Source: Carnobacterium maltaromaticum DSM 20342 (GTDB taxonomy: Bacteria > Bacillota > Bacilli > Lactobacillales > Carnobacteriaceae). Taken from it: a stretch of DNA of 64,000 bases. The stretch covers positions 2,170,001-2,234,000 of the forward strand of contig NZ_JQMX01000001.1 of assembly GCF_000744945.1 (NCBI RefSeq), written 5' to 3'. Below, piece after piece: positions 56,451 through 64,000 of the stretch (position 1 is its first letter; each line of letters starts with the position of its first letter). The position numbers were made by a program, and so were the translations under genes. The notes under the pieces were generated by a model. The model made no database searches, had not been told where the DNA came from, and saw nothing but the letters and a program-made list of their open reading frames with translations.

Positions 56451-56505
56451 AGCAAGTTCCGTGCCAACTTTAGTGTATCGTTGCTAAACGTTGTTAAAAT
56501 AACAA
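56451..56505 (-). promoter_or_regulatory. Consensus sigma-54 promoter of the mannose PTS operon, with upstream palindrome
   Basis: Minus-strand TTGGCAC-GGAAC-TTGCT (56467-56451) matches the sigma-54 (RpoN) -24/-12 consensus TGGCACN5TTGCW at every defined base. About 24 bases upstream is TTGTTAaaaTAACAA (56505-56491), a palindrome suitable as an activator (LevR) site, overlapping a loose cre-like ACGTT. The LevR gene immediately precedes, giving a complete regulator-promoter pair. Confidence 0.88.
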
Positions 56506-56522
56506 TAAAAAAGCATCAATAC

Positions 56523-56553
56523 AAAAAAACAATACACTACACAGTGTATTGTT
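56523..56553 (-). terminator. Terminator of levR
   Basis: ACAATACACT / AGTGTATTGT with a four-base loop, followed by TTTTTT on the minus strand; separates levR from the sigma-54 promoter. Confidence 0.8.
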
Positions 56554-56566
56554 TTCTAATGATACT

Positions 56567-59377
56567 CTATTTCACTTCTGTTTCTAGTGTATTGTTTAAA
56601 ATCTGCACAAGATAATACAGTTCTTCTGGCGGAATTTTAATTAATAAAGCTTCTTCTACTATTTTTGCAATTTCTTTTACTTGTTGAAAACGTTCCAAGT
56701 TATAATCAGAGCGTTGGTCTTCTGGTACTGTCAAACAGTCTTGTCTGACTATCCGTTCAACCATTCCACCTAAGTGCATAATCATATTAATTGTAAAGGC
56801 CTGATTGGTTAGTCCGCCTAGGAAGACTTCTGTTAATTTTTGTGTAAATGCCCAAAAAGGTTCCATTACTTTTTCTGCATTGATAAAGGTGAAGTTTGTT
56901 CGCAGGTAATCTTGACAAATTTCCCACGATTGTTGATCATCTAAAACAACCGGTTCAAAAATATCTTCTGCATCTAGCACTAATTCTTGCAGAATACTCT
57001 TGGCTTCTCCTGAAAATAAGAGTTCCATTGGAATATAACGGACCCCGATTTTTGGATCCACAATTCCAGTCACCGCAATTAATTGATAGTTTGTTTGCAG
57101 TTTCTTTAATACAGCAGCCATTTCAACGATGGATATCGGTAAAACCTCTAGCTCTTTTTCCCCAACTTCTGCCAGGTACTTTTCAATAATATCTTTCATT
57201 CTTTGGGCAGTTCCTTGGCCAGAAGCACAGATTGCGACAATTGCTTTCTTCAAGCTTTGATTTGCTTGTGGGACTTCTTGTTCGGGTTCTTGATTTAAAT
57301 TATTTCCGTACCCACTGAAGTTTTTCAATGAATGAAATAGTCGATCTAAATCTGTGTCTAGTAACTCCGTTTTTCTAGCTACCTCTAAAACTAATGCCGT
57401 CGTAACCATATCCACCGTACGTACTAGAATTCCCGTGCGACGATGAATTTCTTCGCTAAAGGTTCCTAATGAACCCATGTCCACTAGTAAAATCACTCCG
57501 CTACCATTGTTAACCTGCTCTACAGCATTAATAATTTCTTCTAAAGCAACTCGAGGTTTCATTTCAACGGGCATATCAACGGCAACTAGATTATCGCTAC
57601 CAAATAACTGCTTTACAACTTGGACCATACTTGTTGCGGTGCTGTTCCCATGAGCCGCCACCACAATTCCAATCCGTCCCGTTGGCTTTTCTTTCTTAAG
57701 GGAAACTAATAAAACGGTCAAGTATTCGACTTCTTCAAGGGGAATTTCAATCTGATAAGCGTCTAAAATTAAGGCTTTGATGTCTAATGCGACTTCATAC
57801 TCAGCCGGATATTCCTTCACCATTTTCCGAATACTGTCATTGCTATTCATTTCACCTTGATTGTCTAATTGATGACGTTTTAAGAAAGAGCTGATATGCA
57901 GGCTCATAGCATAGATGAAATTGACCTGAAAACTATCATTAAGTTTAGCCTTAGCCACATCATAGATTTTCTTCGTTAAATCAATGACTTTTTGCTCGAC
58001 AATTTCGGCTAATTTTTTTTCAATATCGAACGTTAGGCGATGATCCTTGTAAAACGATTTTAAATGAACATTAATATCTGTCATAATAAATTGGTTAATC
58101 GAATCTTGATCCACACCATCATCTTTTAGCAATGCTGCTTTTTCATCAATAATTTCATATAAATTGTAAGGTAGCTCGTAAGAATCAACTAGCGGCAACA
58201 TTAGATTTTGATCTGGTGAGACTTCCATAATAGGCTCCAAATCTTGGGCTAATTCTGCTAAAAATTGGCGATTATTGGCTAATAAACTGAGTCCGATTTT
58301 AACTTCTTCGGTTAAATCTTCCAATGTAATCACAATTTCTTCTTTGTCCATATGGCTTAAAAAACTGCGTGCACAAATCAGCTGAATATTTGATTTTAGT
58401 TGTCCAACATTGCCATACGTTACACTTCCAATTAGGGCTTTAACTACATCTTCAGTCAATGATATTTTACGTTGAATGCGTTCAGCTTCAATCCCAACCA
58501 TTAATTTTACTAAATCGATTTTCTCTTTCGTTTGGCGTTGGTTAAAACTAGGAAGTTGGATGCTAATTGGAATCCGACGAATAAATGTGCTTAATAAATA
58601 GGAAGTTGCATCTTCTGTCGTTGCACAAATAATCCGTACATCTGCTTGCCGTTCCTTGGCTGTTTCACCCAATCTATTGTACTTTCCATTGTCCATAAAA
58701 TAGAAAATCATTTCTTGACCTTCTGGCGGCAATCTGTGAATCTCATCAAGGAAAAGCATCCCGCCATCCGCTTTAGCAATCAATCCTTCTTTCTCTTTGT
58801 TCGCACCTGTGAAAGCCCCTGCCGCATAACCAAAAAGATGGCTCATTAACAATTCAGAGTTATGAGCGTAATCTGCACAATTAAAGACGACTAATTCTTC
58901 ATGTCCATTAATTAGTCCTCTATCCTTAGCAAATTCAAACATAATATGCGCAAAATGGGTTTTACCAGAACCCGTCGCACCCGTTATCAAGCAATTTAAA
59001 CCGCGAGGAGGATATAAAATGGCAGCTTTTGCCTGTTCAATCGGCACTTTCATACTACCATTTCCACCAATCACTTTTTGAAAAATATCTACATATTCTT
59101 TTTTGCTACGAGTAGGGATAGGAGTCTTTTTTAATTGACTCTGTTTGGTTTGAGAAACTAAACCGCACTCTAAATAACGAACCGGTCTACCATCGATTTT
59201 AGCTAATAGACCATCTTTCACGAGTTCATTTAAATCTTTGCTAGCATTAGTACGTTGTATCCCAAAAGCTTCTGCTACTTCTTTTGTGGTAATTCCCGCT
59301 CCAGAAGCCACTTCTTCTCTACTTAATGCTTTTGATTGCTTACTCACAAATAAATAGATTTTCTCTATTCGCTTCAT
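56567..59377 (-). CDS. levR: LevR/ManR-type sigma-54-dependent activator
   Basis: A 936-residue enhancer-binding protein. Domains in order: N-terminal helix-turn-helix (ITTKEVAEAFGIQRTNASKDLNEL, about residues 27-50), AAA+ sigma-54 interaction domain (Walker A GATGSGKTH; GAFTGANKEK, the GAFTGA loop; Walker B GGMLFLDEIHRLP), a first PRD (about 430-560), EIIA-Man-like domain (IGIVVAAHGNSTATSMVQVVKQL), EIIB-Gat-like domain (AIVAICASGQGTAQRMKDII), and a C-terminal PRD. PTS phosphorylation of the PRDs tells it whether mannose or glucose is present. It activates the adjacent sigma-54 promoter. Confidence 0.93.
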   Translation of the reverse strand: MKRIEKIYLFVSKQSKALSREEVASGAGITTKEVAEAFGIQRTNASKDLNELVKDGLLAKIDGRPVRYLECGLVSQTKQSQLKKTPIPTRSKKEYVDIFQKVIGGNGSMKVPIEQAKAAILYPPRGLNCLITGATGSGKTHFAHIMFEFAKDRGLINGHEELVVFNCADYAHNSELLMSHLFGYAAGAFTGANKEKEGLIAKADGGMLFLDEIHRLPPEGQEMIFYFMDNGKYNRLGETAKERQADVRIICATTEDATSYLLSTFIRRIPISIQLPSFNQRQTKEKIDLVKLMVGIEAERIQRKISLTEDVVKALIGSVTYGNVGQLKSNIQLICARSFLSHMDKEEIVITLEDLTEEVKIGLSLLANNRQFLAELAQDLEPIMEVSPDQNLMLPLVDSYELPYNLYEIIDEKAALLKDDGVDQDSINQFIMTDINVHLKSFYKDHRLTFDIEKKLAEIVEQKVIDLTKKIYDVAKAKLNDSFQVNFIYAMSLHISSFLKRHQLDNQGEMNSNDSIRKMVKEYPAEYEVALDIKALILDAYQIEIPLEEVEYLTVLLVSLKKEKPTGRIGIVVAAHGNSTATSMVQVVKQLFGSDNLVAVDMPVEMKPRVALEEIINAVEQVNNGSGVILLVDMGSLGTFSEEIHRRTGILVRTVDMVTTALVLEVARKTELLDTDLDRLFHSLKNFSGYGNNLNQEPEQEVPQANQSLKKAIVAICASGQGTAQRMKDIIEKYLAEVGEKELEVLPISIVEMAAVLKKLQTNYQLIAVTGIVDPKIGVRYIPMELLFSGEAKSILQELVLDAEDIFEPVVLDDQQSWEICQDYLRTNFTFINAEKVMEPFWAFTQKLTEVFLGGLTNQAFTINMIMHLGGMVERIVRQDCLTVPEDQRSDYNLERFQQVKEIAKIVEEALLIKIPPEELYYLVQILNNTLETEVK

Positions 59378-59708
59378 CTCTACCCCGCCTTCAGTTATGG
59401 GTGCTTCTGTTTATCTCCATCAACTTGATTATTATAACCCCTATCCTATCACAATTTCGGGCTCTTTTGAAATGATTTGATACAAATTCCCCTACTAATT
59501 GGTGTTTGGTAGGAAAAGATCATTAGTAATTGTTTTTTTATAGGAAATAAATTGAGCTAAGCGCAACCATTCATTGCAATTTTTTTCTTGTATTGCTTTA
59601 CATAAACAAGATATTGTTAGCTATTAACTTCTTAATTTTATTTGATGGCTTTCATTGACTAAAGTTCAATTATTGGCTACCATAGTAGTAAGGATAGGGG
59701 GCGAGGAA
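59378..59708. other. Divergent intergenic region levR-corA
   Basis: About 330 bases of AT-rich sequence between the start codons of levR and the CorA gene. It must hold both promoters, but I see no element clear enough to call, and no ORF. Confidence 0.5.
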
Positions 59709-60635
59709 ATGAAATTTTATCATGTAAAAACCGATCAGGATTTGCTCAACCTTGATCAAAATGAGCGTAGTTTTATTTTATGTGACCAAGAAAAATTTAA
59801 ACATATTTATGAAAGTTTTAATATCATGAAACGTAAAGAAGAAGCCAATGAAAAAAATTTAGATACCATTCACTTCGAGAGTCATTTTGATTATGATGTG
59901 ACCTCTTTTTCATTTTTTGAATGGCAAGAAAATAAATTAGAATTTGAGAAAGTTTATCTCTATTTTAGTAAAGATTATTTGATTTTTGTCTGTAACCAAA
60001 ACGAGACCTTATTTAATGAAATCGTAGCAGACATCGAAATTGACAAAGAAATTCAACCCAATGGCATTGATACTTTGACCTACTCTTACTATAAAAGTTT
60101 GGACCATATTTTAGCGAAAATGTTTGTTTCTCTAGAAAATAGCGAACAAACCATTGCTGATTTAGAAATGCGTTTATTAGAACAAATGGAGGAAGGTAAC
60201 TTTGAAACGATTATGCAGTTAAAATCAATGTCCTTTGAAGCAAAACGCCACTTAAGATTACTGACTTATATTGGAGATCAAATTTTGAGTAACGACAATA
60301 ATTTGATTAGCGAAGAAAATTTAAAATATTTTAAAAATATTTCCACAAAAATGAGTCGTCTATATGAGTTTGGTTCAAGTTTACATGAAAAAGCTGATCA
60401 CTTATTAGAGCTCTACAACACTTCGGTTAGTGAAAAATCCAATGGATTTTTAAATAAACTAACTATTATAACCGTTTTCACAACACCAATAGCTATTTTT
60501 TCTGGAATTTATGGCATGAATTTCGTCAATATTCCTGAATTGAAATTTGAATATGGCTATTTTGTGTTACTTGGTGTTTTACTTGCCATAATCACTGGAT
60601 CTTATTTTTACTTGAAAAAATCGAAAATATTGTAG
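59709..60635 (+). CDS. CorA-family divalent metal ion transporter
   Basis: A 308-residue CorA protein for Mg2+ or related ions. A long cytoplasmic N-terminal domain with helices (SLENSEQTIADLEMRLLEQM...) is followed by two C-terminal membrane helices, with the signature YGMNF between them (FSGIYGMNFVNIPEL). The first helix begins NKLTIITVFTTPIAIF. It ends with a basic tail (KKSKIL). ATG at 59709 has GAGGAA upstream; the in-frame upstream extension lacks an SD. It appears monocistronic. Confidence 0.88.
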   Translation: MKFYHVKTDQDLLNLDQNERSFILCDQEKFKHIYESFNIMKRKEEANEKNLDTIHFESHFDYDVTSFSFFEWQENKLEFEKVYLYFSKDYLIFVCNQNETLFNEIVADIEIDKEIQPNGIDTLTYSYYKSLDHILAKMFVSLENSEQTIADLEMRLLEQMEEGNFETIMQLKSMSFEAKRHLRLLTYIGDQILSNDNNLISEENLKYFKNISTKMSRLYEFGSSLHEKADHLLELYNTSVSEKSNGFLNKLTIITVFTTPIAIFSGIYGMNFVNIPELKFEYGYFVLLGVLLAIITGSYFYLKKSKIL

Positions 60636-60732
60636 CTCAGAAGAGCAAGTTTAAACGACACTAGATTTAGTTTCAAATCTTCTAAGCTTAAAATAGTTCA
60701 CTTTATATAGGAAATAACCTTAAAAATACGAA

Positions 60733-60879
60733 TTACTTCTTAAATTCGTCAAACTTCTTTACCCTTTTCGGCATACTTTCTTCACATTTTGTGGGTATAC
60801 TAAAAGAGTAGTAAGGATGACAAGCATTCTTATCTAAGCTAAACAACAACCAAACTAACTTTTTATTTTCATTTTTCAT
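60733..60879 (-). CDS. Uncharacterised 48-residue ORF inside a structured element
   Basis: ATG at 60879 has GGAGGAG five bases upstream and opens a 48-residue frame: KKLVWLLFSLDKNACHPYYS near the start, then TKCEESMPKRVKKFDEFKK. Two Cys and a basic tail; not clearly a membrane protein. The C-terminal CEESMPKRVKK faintly recalls AgrD-type pheromone precursors, but no AgrB is near. The SD lies in the loop and the start codon in the stem of a hairpin (CATTAC/GTAATG). A decayed copy of the ORF start occurs near 63200. Unknown function. Confidence 0.4.
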   Translation of the reverse strand: MKNENKKLVWLLFSLDKNACHPYYSFSIPTKCEESMPKRVKKFDEFKK

Positions 60880-60998
60880 TACAACTCCTCCAAAGTGTAA
60901 TGAGACCTTCGGGTCAAATTCGTGACTGTACGATTTGTAGAATCTACAGCCACGACAACTCCTTTTTGCCACCTGACTCTCCATCAGGTGGCTTTTTT
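60877..60998 (+). ncRNA. Structured region with four hairpins and a plus-strand terminator
   Basis: Plus-strand hairpins in order: CATTAC/GTAATG (60877-60902), GACC/GGTC (60903-60914), CGTGACTGTA/TACAGCCACG (60921-60954), and GCCACCTGA/TCAGGTGGC (60968-60992) followed by TTTTTT. The last is an intrinsic terminator on the plus strand only, so a plus-strand RNA ends here, antisense to the small ORF's leader. No clear promoter was found for it. Confidence 0.4.
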
Positions 60999-61830
60999 AT
61001 TTAGTATCTTTATTGAAAGGCGAGCGAATTTTATCCTTCAAACGTAAATAATTCAATAATTGATGTCGAGCACGTTTAATACTTTTATATCTTTTAGGTT
61101 GTTTTTTATAAAATTGTTGGTGATAATTTTCTGCTGGCCAAAAAATACTAGCCTGTTGAATTTCAGTTACGATTGGTCGTTTATACTTCCCAGACTCAAT
61201 TAACTGTTGCTTCGAAGTTTCTGCAATCTTTTTTTGTTTAGTATTTTGTACAAAAATAATTGGTCGATATTGTGTACCGCGGTCTTGAAATTGACCAAGT
61301 GCATCTGTTGGATCTGTAAGTTGCCAGTATAGTTCAACCAACTCTTCATAGCTCACAATTCGGGTATCAAAGATAATTTCCACACCTTCTACATGGCCTG
61401 TATATCCTCCACTAACTTGATCATAAGTTGGATGTTCAACATGACCACCTGTATAACCAGACAGTACCGAAATAATTCCAGGTTTTGTTTCAAAAGGCTC
61501 AACCATGCACCAAAAACAACCACCGCCAAAGATAGCACGCTCCTGATACGCTAAATCTTTACCACGATGATGAGACATATCAAATTTCATTTCACCTACT
61601 GGGTCACCTGTCAGTTTCAAATAAAAATCAGTAACATCTGGAGTCAAATTATTTCTACTAGCAAGTGGACGTAATTCACTTTCAAGCTTCGCTAACTGAT
61701 CCTCAAAATTAGCCTGGTTTTCCAATGCATTCCTTGTAGTCATTAATAATGTTCTTTCCCACTCACGCGTACCTGAGTTTAATATAAGATTATAAAGCTC
61801 TCTTACTACTTCCTCCTGTGTTATTTTCAT
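60997..61830 (-). CDS. msrA: Peptide-methionine (S)-S-oxide reductase MsrA with N-terminal extension
   Basis: A 277-residue protein. Residues from about 95 form MsrA: catalytic [43 protein letters not shown], and [19 protein letters not shown]. It reduces methionine-S-sulfoxide in proteins. The first 95 residues are an extra all-helical domain ([27 protein letters not shown]...); MsrA alone is usually 160-220 residues. The extension recalls small helical bacteriocin-immunity-like domains, an unproven resemblance. No MsrB domain is fused. The stop codon lies within the plus-strand terminator. Confidence 0.87.
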   Translation of the reverse strand: MKITQEEVVRELYNLILNSGTREWERTLLMTTRNALENQANFEDQLAKLESELRPLASRNNLTPDVTDFYLKLTGDPVGEMKFDMSHHRGKDLAYQERAIFGGGCFWCMVEPFETKPGIISVLSGYTGGHVEHPTYDQVSGGYTGHVEGVEIIFDTRIVSYEELVELYWQLTDPTDALGQFQDRGTQYRPIIFVQNTKQKKIAETSKQQLIESGKYKRPIVTEIQQASIFWPAENYHQQFYKKQPKRYKSIKRARHQLLNYLRLKDKIRSPFNKDTK

Positions 61831-61919
61831 TTTTCGACCTCCCTCAAATTACACGCTACGATAAAAATACTCTAACATATAAACTAAATTTTCACATAAT
61901 CTCAATCGTCTTAAGAACA

Positions 61920-63035
61920 CTACTTTTCTAATTCAAATTCATATGAAATGAGATTATCTAAAGAAGATATAACAACGAGAACAGCTAAGATCCAAATAGG
62001 TGTAACACTTATTACAAAGGCAGTGCTACCAAACAAAATAACGAAAACACCTAATCCGATAATTTTCCTCACTGTTTTTTTAGCAACTTTTTTTCTAGGA
62101 TGATAGATAAAAATAAAATGTTTCGTACTATAAAACAATAAAAAAGAAAAGATAAATAAGAGATTTATTAAGCGAAAAGGCAGGACTGGATGATGACCTA
62201 AATGCAAAGCTGCCGCAAAAAGTGTAATCGAAATTAACATAAATAAATTACTGTACAACAATAATTGCCCATTCGTTAGTTGTTTTTTATCAATTATCCA
62301 ATCTAAATGAGCATAGTACGAACTCCACATTAAACTAATTGCCACAAAAGCAACAATGACATATAAAAGTGTCGAGACGTCCATTGTTTGACCATTTAAA
62401 ATTGCGATTAACGCTACCACTGTCTCTCCAAAACAAATTAAAGTGAATAAACCTAAACGTTCAGCTAAATGACTAACGTCAACAGGTGAATCCCGTAATG
62501 TTTTTCGGTTAATCAATGGCATCACAATATCCAAAAAGATTCCAAAAAATAAAATAAAATAACGCGGAAATCCAGTAAAAAACAAAGAAGTGCTAGATAA
62601 AACCAATGAAAATGTAAAATAATTTGTAAGTAGTTGAATGATTTTTTTATCTGCTGGATTATCAATGCAACGTTTTACAGAATGGTACTGGACAATAGTT
62701 AGCACGCGGATTCCGACAAATCCAAGCAAAAAAGTAAAATAAGTTTCATTAAAATTTAGATTGAAGCTGGCTGTCATCAACATCACAAAAAACATTTGAA
62801 TAAATGTATAGTAATGAGGGTTTTTTAAAATTAATCTATAACGGTTTAAAAACATTGTTTGACCTGCCCAAGCCCACCACATAGGAACAATCATTAATAA
62901 ATATTCACCAGTAATAGCAAAAAAATGACGTGGTTGTTGATTAACTGTGGTCAACAAATGACTAGTTGATGAAATTGCAACAACAAAAACTAAATCATAA
63001 AATAATTCCAGCCAACTGACTTTATGTTTCTCCAA
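61920..63035 (-). CDS. ltrA: Low temperature requirement protein A (LtrA) family membrane protein
   Basis: A 371-residue polytopic membrane protein with about eleven helices. The family start VSWLELFYDLVFVVAISSTSHLL and ADDVSHLAERLGLFTLICFGETVVAL-type segment (here DVSHLAERLGLFTLICFGETVVALIAIL) are diagnostic. LtrA was named from a Listeria mutant unable to grow in the cold; its biochemical role is unknown. GAGGAGG precedes the ATG. Monocistronic. Confidence 0.88.
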   Translation of the reverse strand: MEKHKVSWLELFYDLVFVVAISSTSHLLTTVNQQPRHFFAITGEYLLMIVPMWWAWAGQTMFLNRYRLILKNPHYYTFIQMFFVMLMTASFNLNFNETYFTFLLGFVGIRVLTIVQYHSVKRCIDNPADKKIIQLLTNYFTFSLVLSSTSLFFTGFPRYFILFFGIFLDIVMPLINRKTLRDSPVDVSHLAERLGLFTLICFGETVVALIAILNGQTMDVSTLLYVIVAFVAISLMWSSYYAHLDWIIDKKQLTNGQLLLYSNLFMLISITLFAAALHLGHHPVLPFRLINLLFIFSFLLFYSTKHFIFIYHPRKKVAKKTVRKIIGLGVFVILFGSTAFVISVTPIWILAVLVVISSLDNLISYEFELEK

Positions 63036-63659
63036 AAAAACGCCTCCTCAAGATGCAAATTTTATACGTTAAAATTATAACATATAATAATAACATTATT
63101 AAGTTGGATTAACGACTAAAAAAAGGGCAAAAACTACCTTAAATCCATTTTATAAGTTATTCATACGTTATAGAATACGGTATACTTCGTTATCTTAATT
63201 TTAGAAACAACCAAACTAATTTTTTGTTTTTAGTTTTTCTCTATAACTCCTTTTAGACACCTAACCCTACTTCAAATGGCCTGCTTCGTTTCAAACCATA
63301 CTGCGAAAATATTTTTTTAGTTATTTTAAAAATATAAACAAATTGAAAGACTAGTCCAAAACATAATAAACCTCCACAAATAAACAAAAAAGTTATTTAT
63401 TAGTTTTAAAAATGAATAATATGCAAATGTGAACAAATAATTAGTTGTTATTTTATTTTATAAGGTGAAATCCACTTTCAACGCTGTAAGAACCTTGATT
63501 TTTCTTCTTTAAATGGTAAACTTATTTTTAAATGACACACTATAAAAATTCCCCAGTGTACTATGGTGTATACAAAAATATTATACATCGTTATTTATTT
63601 TTCAGAATTTTAAAACACTACGTTATCAAATTGAGGATATAAGAAGAGGAGTGCTCTAA
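63036..63659. repeat. Long intergenic region with a decayed copy of the 60.8-kb element
   Basis: At about 63165-63290 the plus strand reads GTATACTTCGTTATC ... AACAACCAAACTAATTTTTTG ... CTATAACTCCTTTTAGACACC ... TTCAAATGGCCTG, aligning with the element at 60800-60992 (GTATACTAAAAG ... CAACCAAACTAACTTTTTA ... ACAACTCCTCC ... CCACCTGA ... TCAGGTGGC). The middle hairpins are deleted and the ORF is broken. The remainder, up to the surface-protein gene, is AT-rich with no ORF I can support; it holds that gene's promoter. Confidence 0.5.
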
Positions 63660-64000
63660 ATGAAAAAGAAAAAAATTGGATTGCTAATGTTGGCATTATT
63701 AATCGCACAAAATATGAGTTTTTCGGTCAATGCATTCGCTGTAACAACAGGCGAGAAGCCAACAGAAGAAGCTATAAGTAGTGAAGACACAAATAACCTA
63801 GAAACAAAAATGAACCAACCAGAATCAACTTTACCAGCAAGTGAACCCACACAAGAAGCAGCTCCTTTTAGTGCAGACAAAGCTGTAGATATTCCAGCTA
63901 AAGAAGAATCTGTTCCAGCCATTCAAGCAGAGATTCCACAGACAGCTTCGACCATCACAGACGAAATTCTATCGACAATGACTGTTACGGATATGAATGG
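63660..64000 (+). CDS. N-terminal part of a secreted surface protein (cut by window end)
   Basis: ATG at 63660 follows AGAGGAG and opens a frame that runs off the window. A Sec signal peptide (KKKKIGLLMLALLIAQNMSFSVNAFA) is followed by a Ser/Thr/Pro/Glu/Gln-rich, low-complexity segment (GEKPTEEAISSEDTNN ... STLPASEPTQEAAPF ... VPAIQAEIPQTAS), then ITDEILSTMTVTD. This matches the start of cell-wall-anchored proteins of Lactobacillales with a stalk before the first domain. Type and anchoring cannot be told from 113 residues. Confidence 0.8.
   Translation, partial: MKKKKIGLLMLALLIAQNMSFSVNAFAVTTGEKPTEEAISSEDTNNLETKMNQPESTLPASEPTQEAAPFSADKAVDIPAKEESVPAIQAEIPQTASTITDEILSTMTVTDMN

Noticed and set aside
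60733..60879. AgrD-like cyclic pheromone precursor
   Set aside because: The CEESMPKRVKK end is only loosely similar, there is no amphipathic N-terminal leader of the usual type, and no AgrB protease is present.
63656..63922. 88-residue minus-strand frame opposite the surface-protein start
   Set aside because: It is the antisense shadow of the signal peptide and Ser/Glu-rich segment of the plus-strand gene, which has a proper SD and start.

Overview
The window is AT-rich DNA from a low-GC Gram-positive bacterium of the Lactobacillales. Carnobacterium or Enterococcus-like is my best guess; nothing here fixes the genus. The evidence is strong GGAGG-type ribosome sites, frequent TTG starts, a T-box leader, LPXTG surface proteins, many PTS sugar systems, and a LevR/sigma-54-controlled mannose PTS. 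There are no rRNA or tRNA genes, CRISPR arrays, transposases or integrases.

Layout. 0-20.7 kb is mostly housekeeping: metQ behind a methionine-type T-box, prs, queT behind a structured leader, a dehydrogenase, a DUF2829 (Tad2-like) protein, a hydrolase, DUF1846, an acyl-CoA-synthetase-like enzyme with a diverged Tag-family protein, an AlkZ-like glycosylase, APH and HAD proteins, DUF1456, YwbE, a MacB-type ABC transporter divergent from an OmpR-type two-component system, a lipoprotein, GNAT and PhzF.

20.9-30.4 kb is an accessory island bordered by broken genes (a decayed LPXTG protein on the left, a frameshifted membrane protein on the right). Its core looks like an undescribed peptide (RiPP) system. 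An Agr-like LytTR two-component system faces a seven-gene operon: a 21-residue precursor ending in Trp-Trp-Ile-Val-Ile (too short for ordinary ORF calling), an attenuator, an E1/ThiF/MccB-like adenylating enzyme, an M50-like membrane zinc protease, and two ABC ATPase/permease pairs. A CAAX-type (CPBP) membrane protease diverges from it. The shared promoter region carries two exact 8-bp direct repeats 21 bp apart, the usual geometry of LytTR sites, upstream of a weak -35 and a good -10. The inferred circuit is a modified peptide that is processed, exported, sensed and resisted by this one locus.

31-36 kb holds a roughly 1,500-residue adhesin with 11 Cna-B repeats, broken by a one-base deletion in an A5 tract. 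36-52 kb is carbohydrate metabolism: DegV, PadR/DUF2812, a cellobiose-type PTS IIC with a GH1 glycosidase and a GntR regulator, small secreted proteins, a Ca2+-type P-ATPase with a leader hairpin, and a LicT/RAT-controlled beta-glucoside operon. At 52.1-52.4 kb lies a relic of a type I toxin-antitoxin locus. 52.5-59.4 kb is the mannose PTS (IIB, IIAB, IIC, IID, ManO) with a consensus sigma-54 promoter and its LevR activator. 59.7-64 kb holds a CorA transporter, a small ORF with structured RNA and a decayed second copy, MsrA, LtrA, and the start of a secreted surface protein cut by the window edge.
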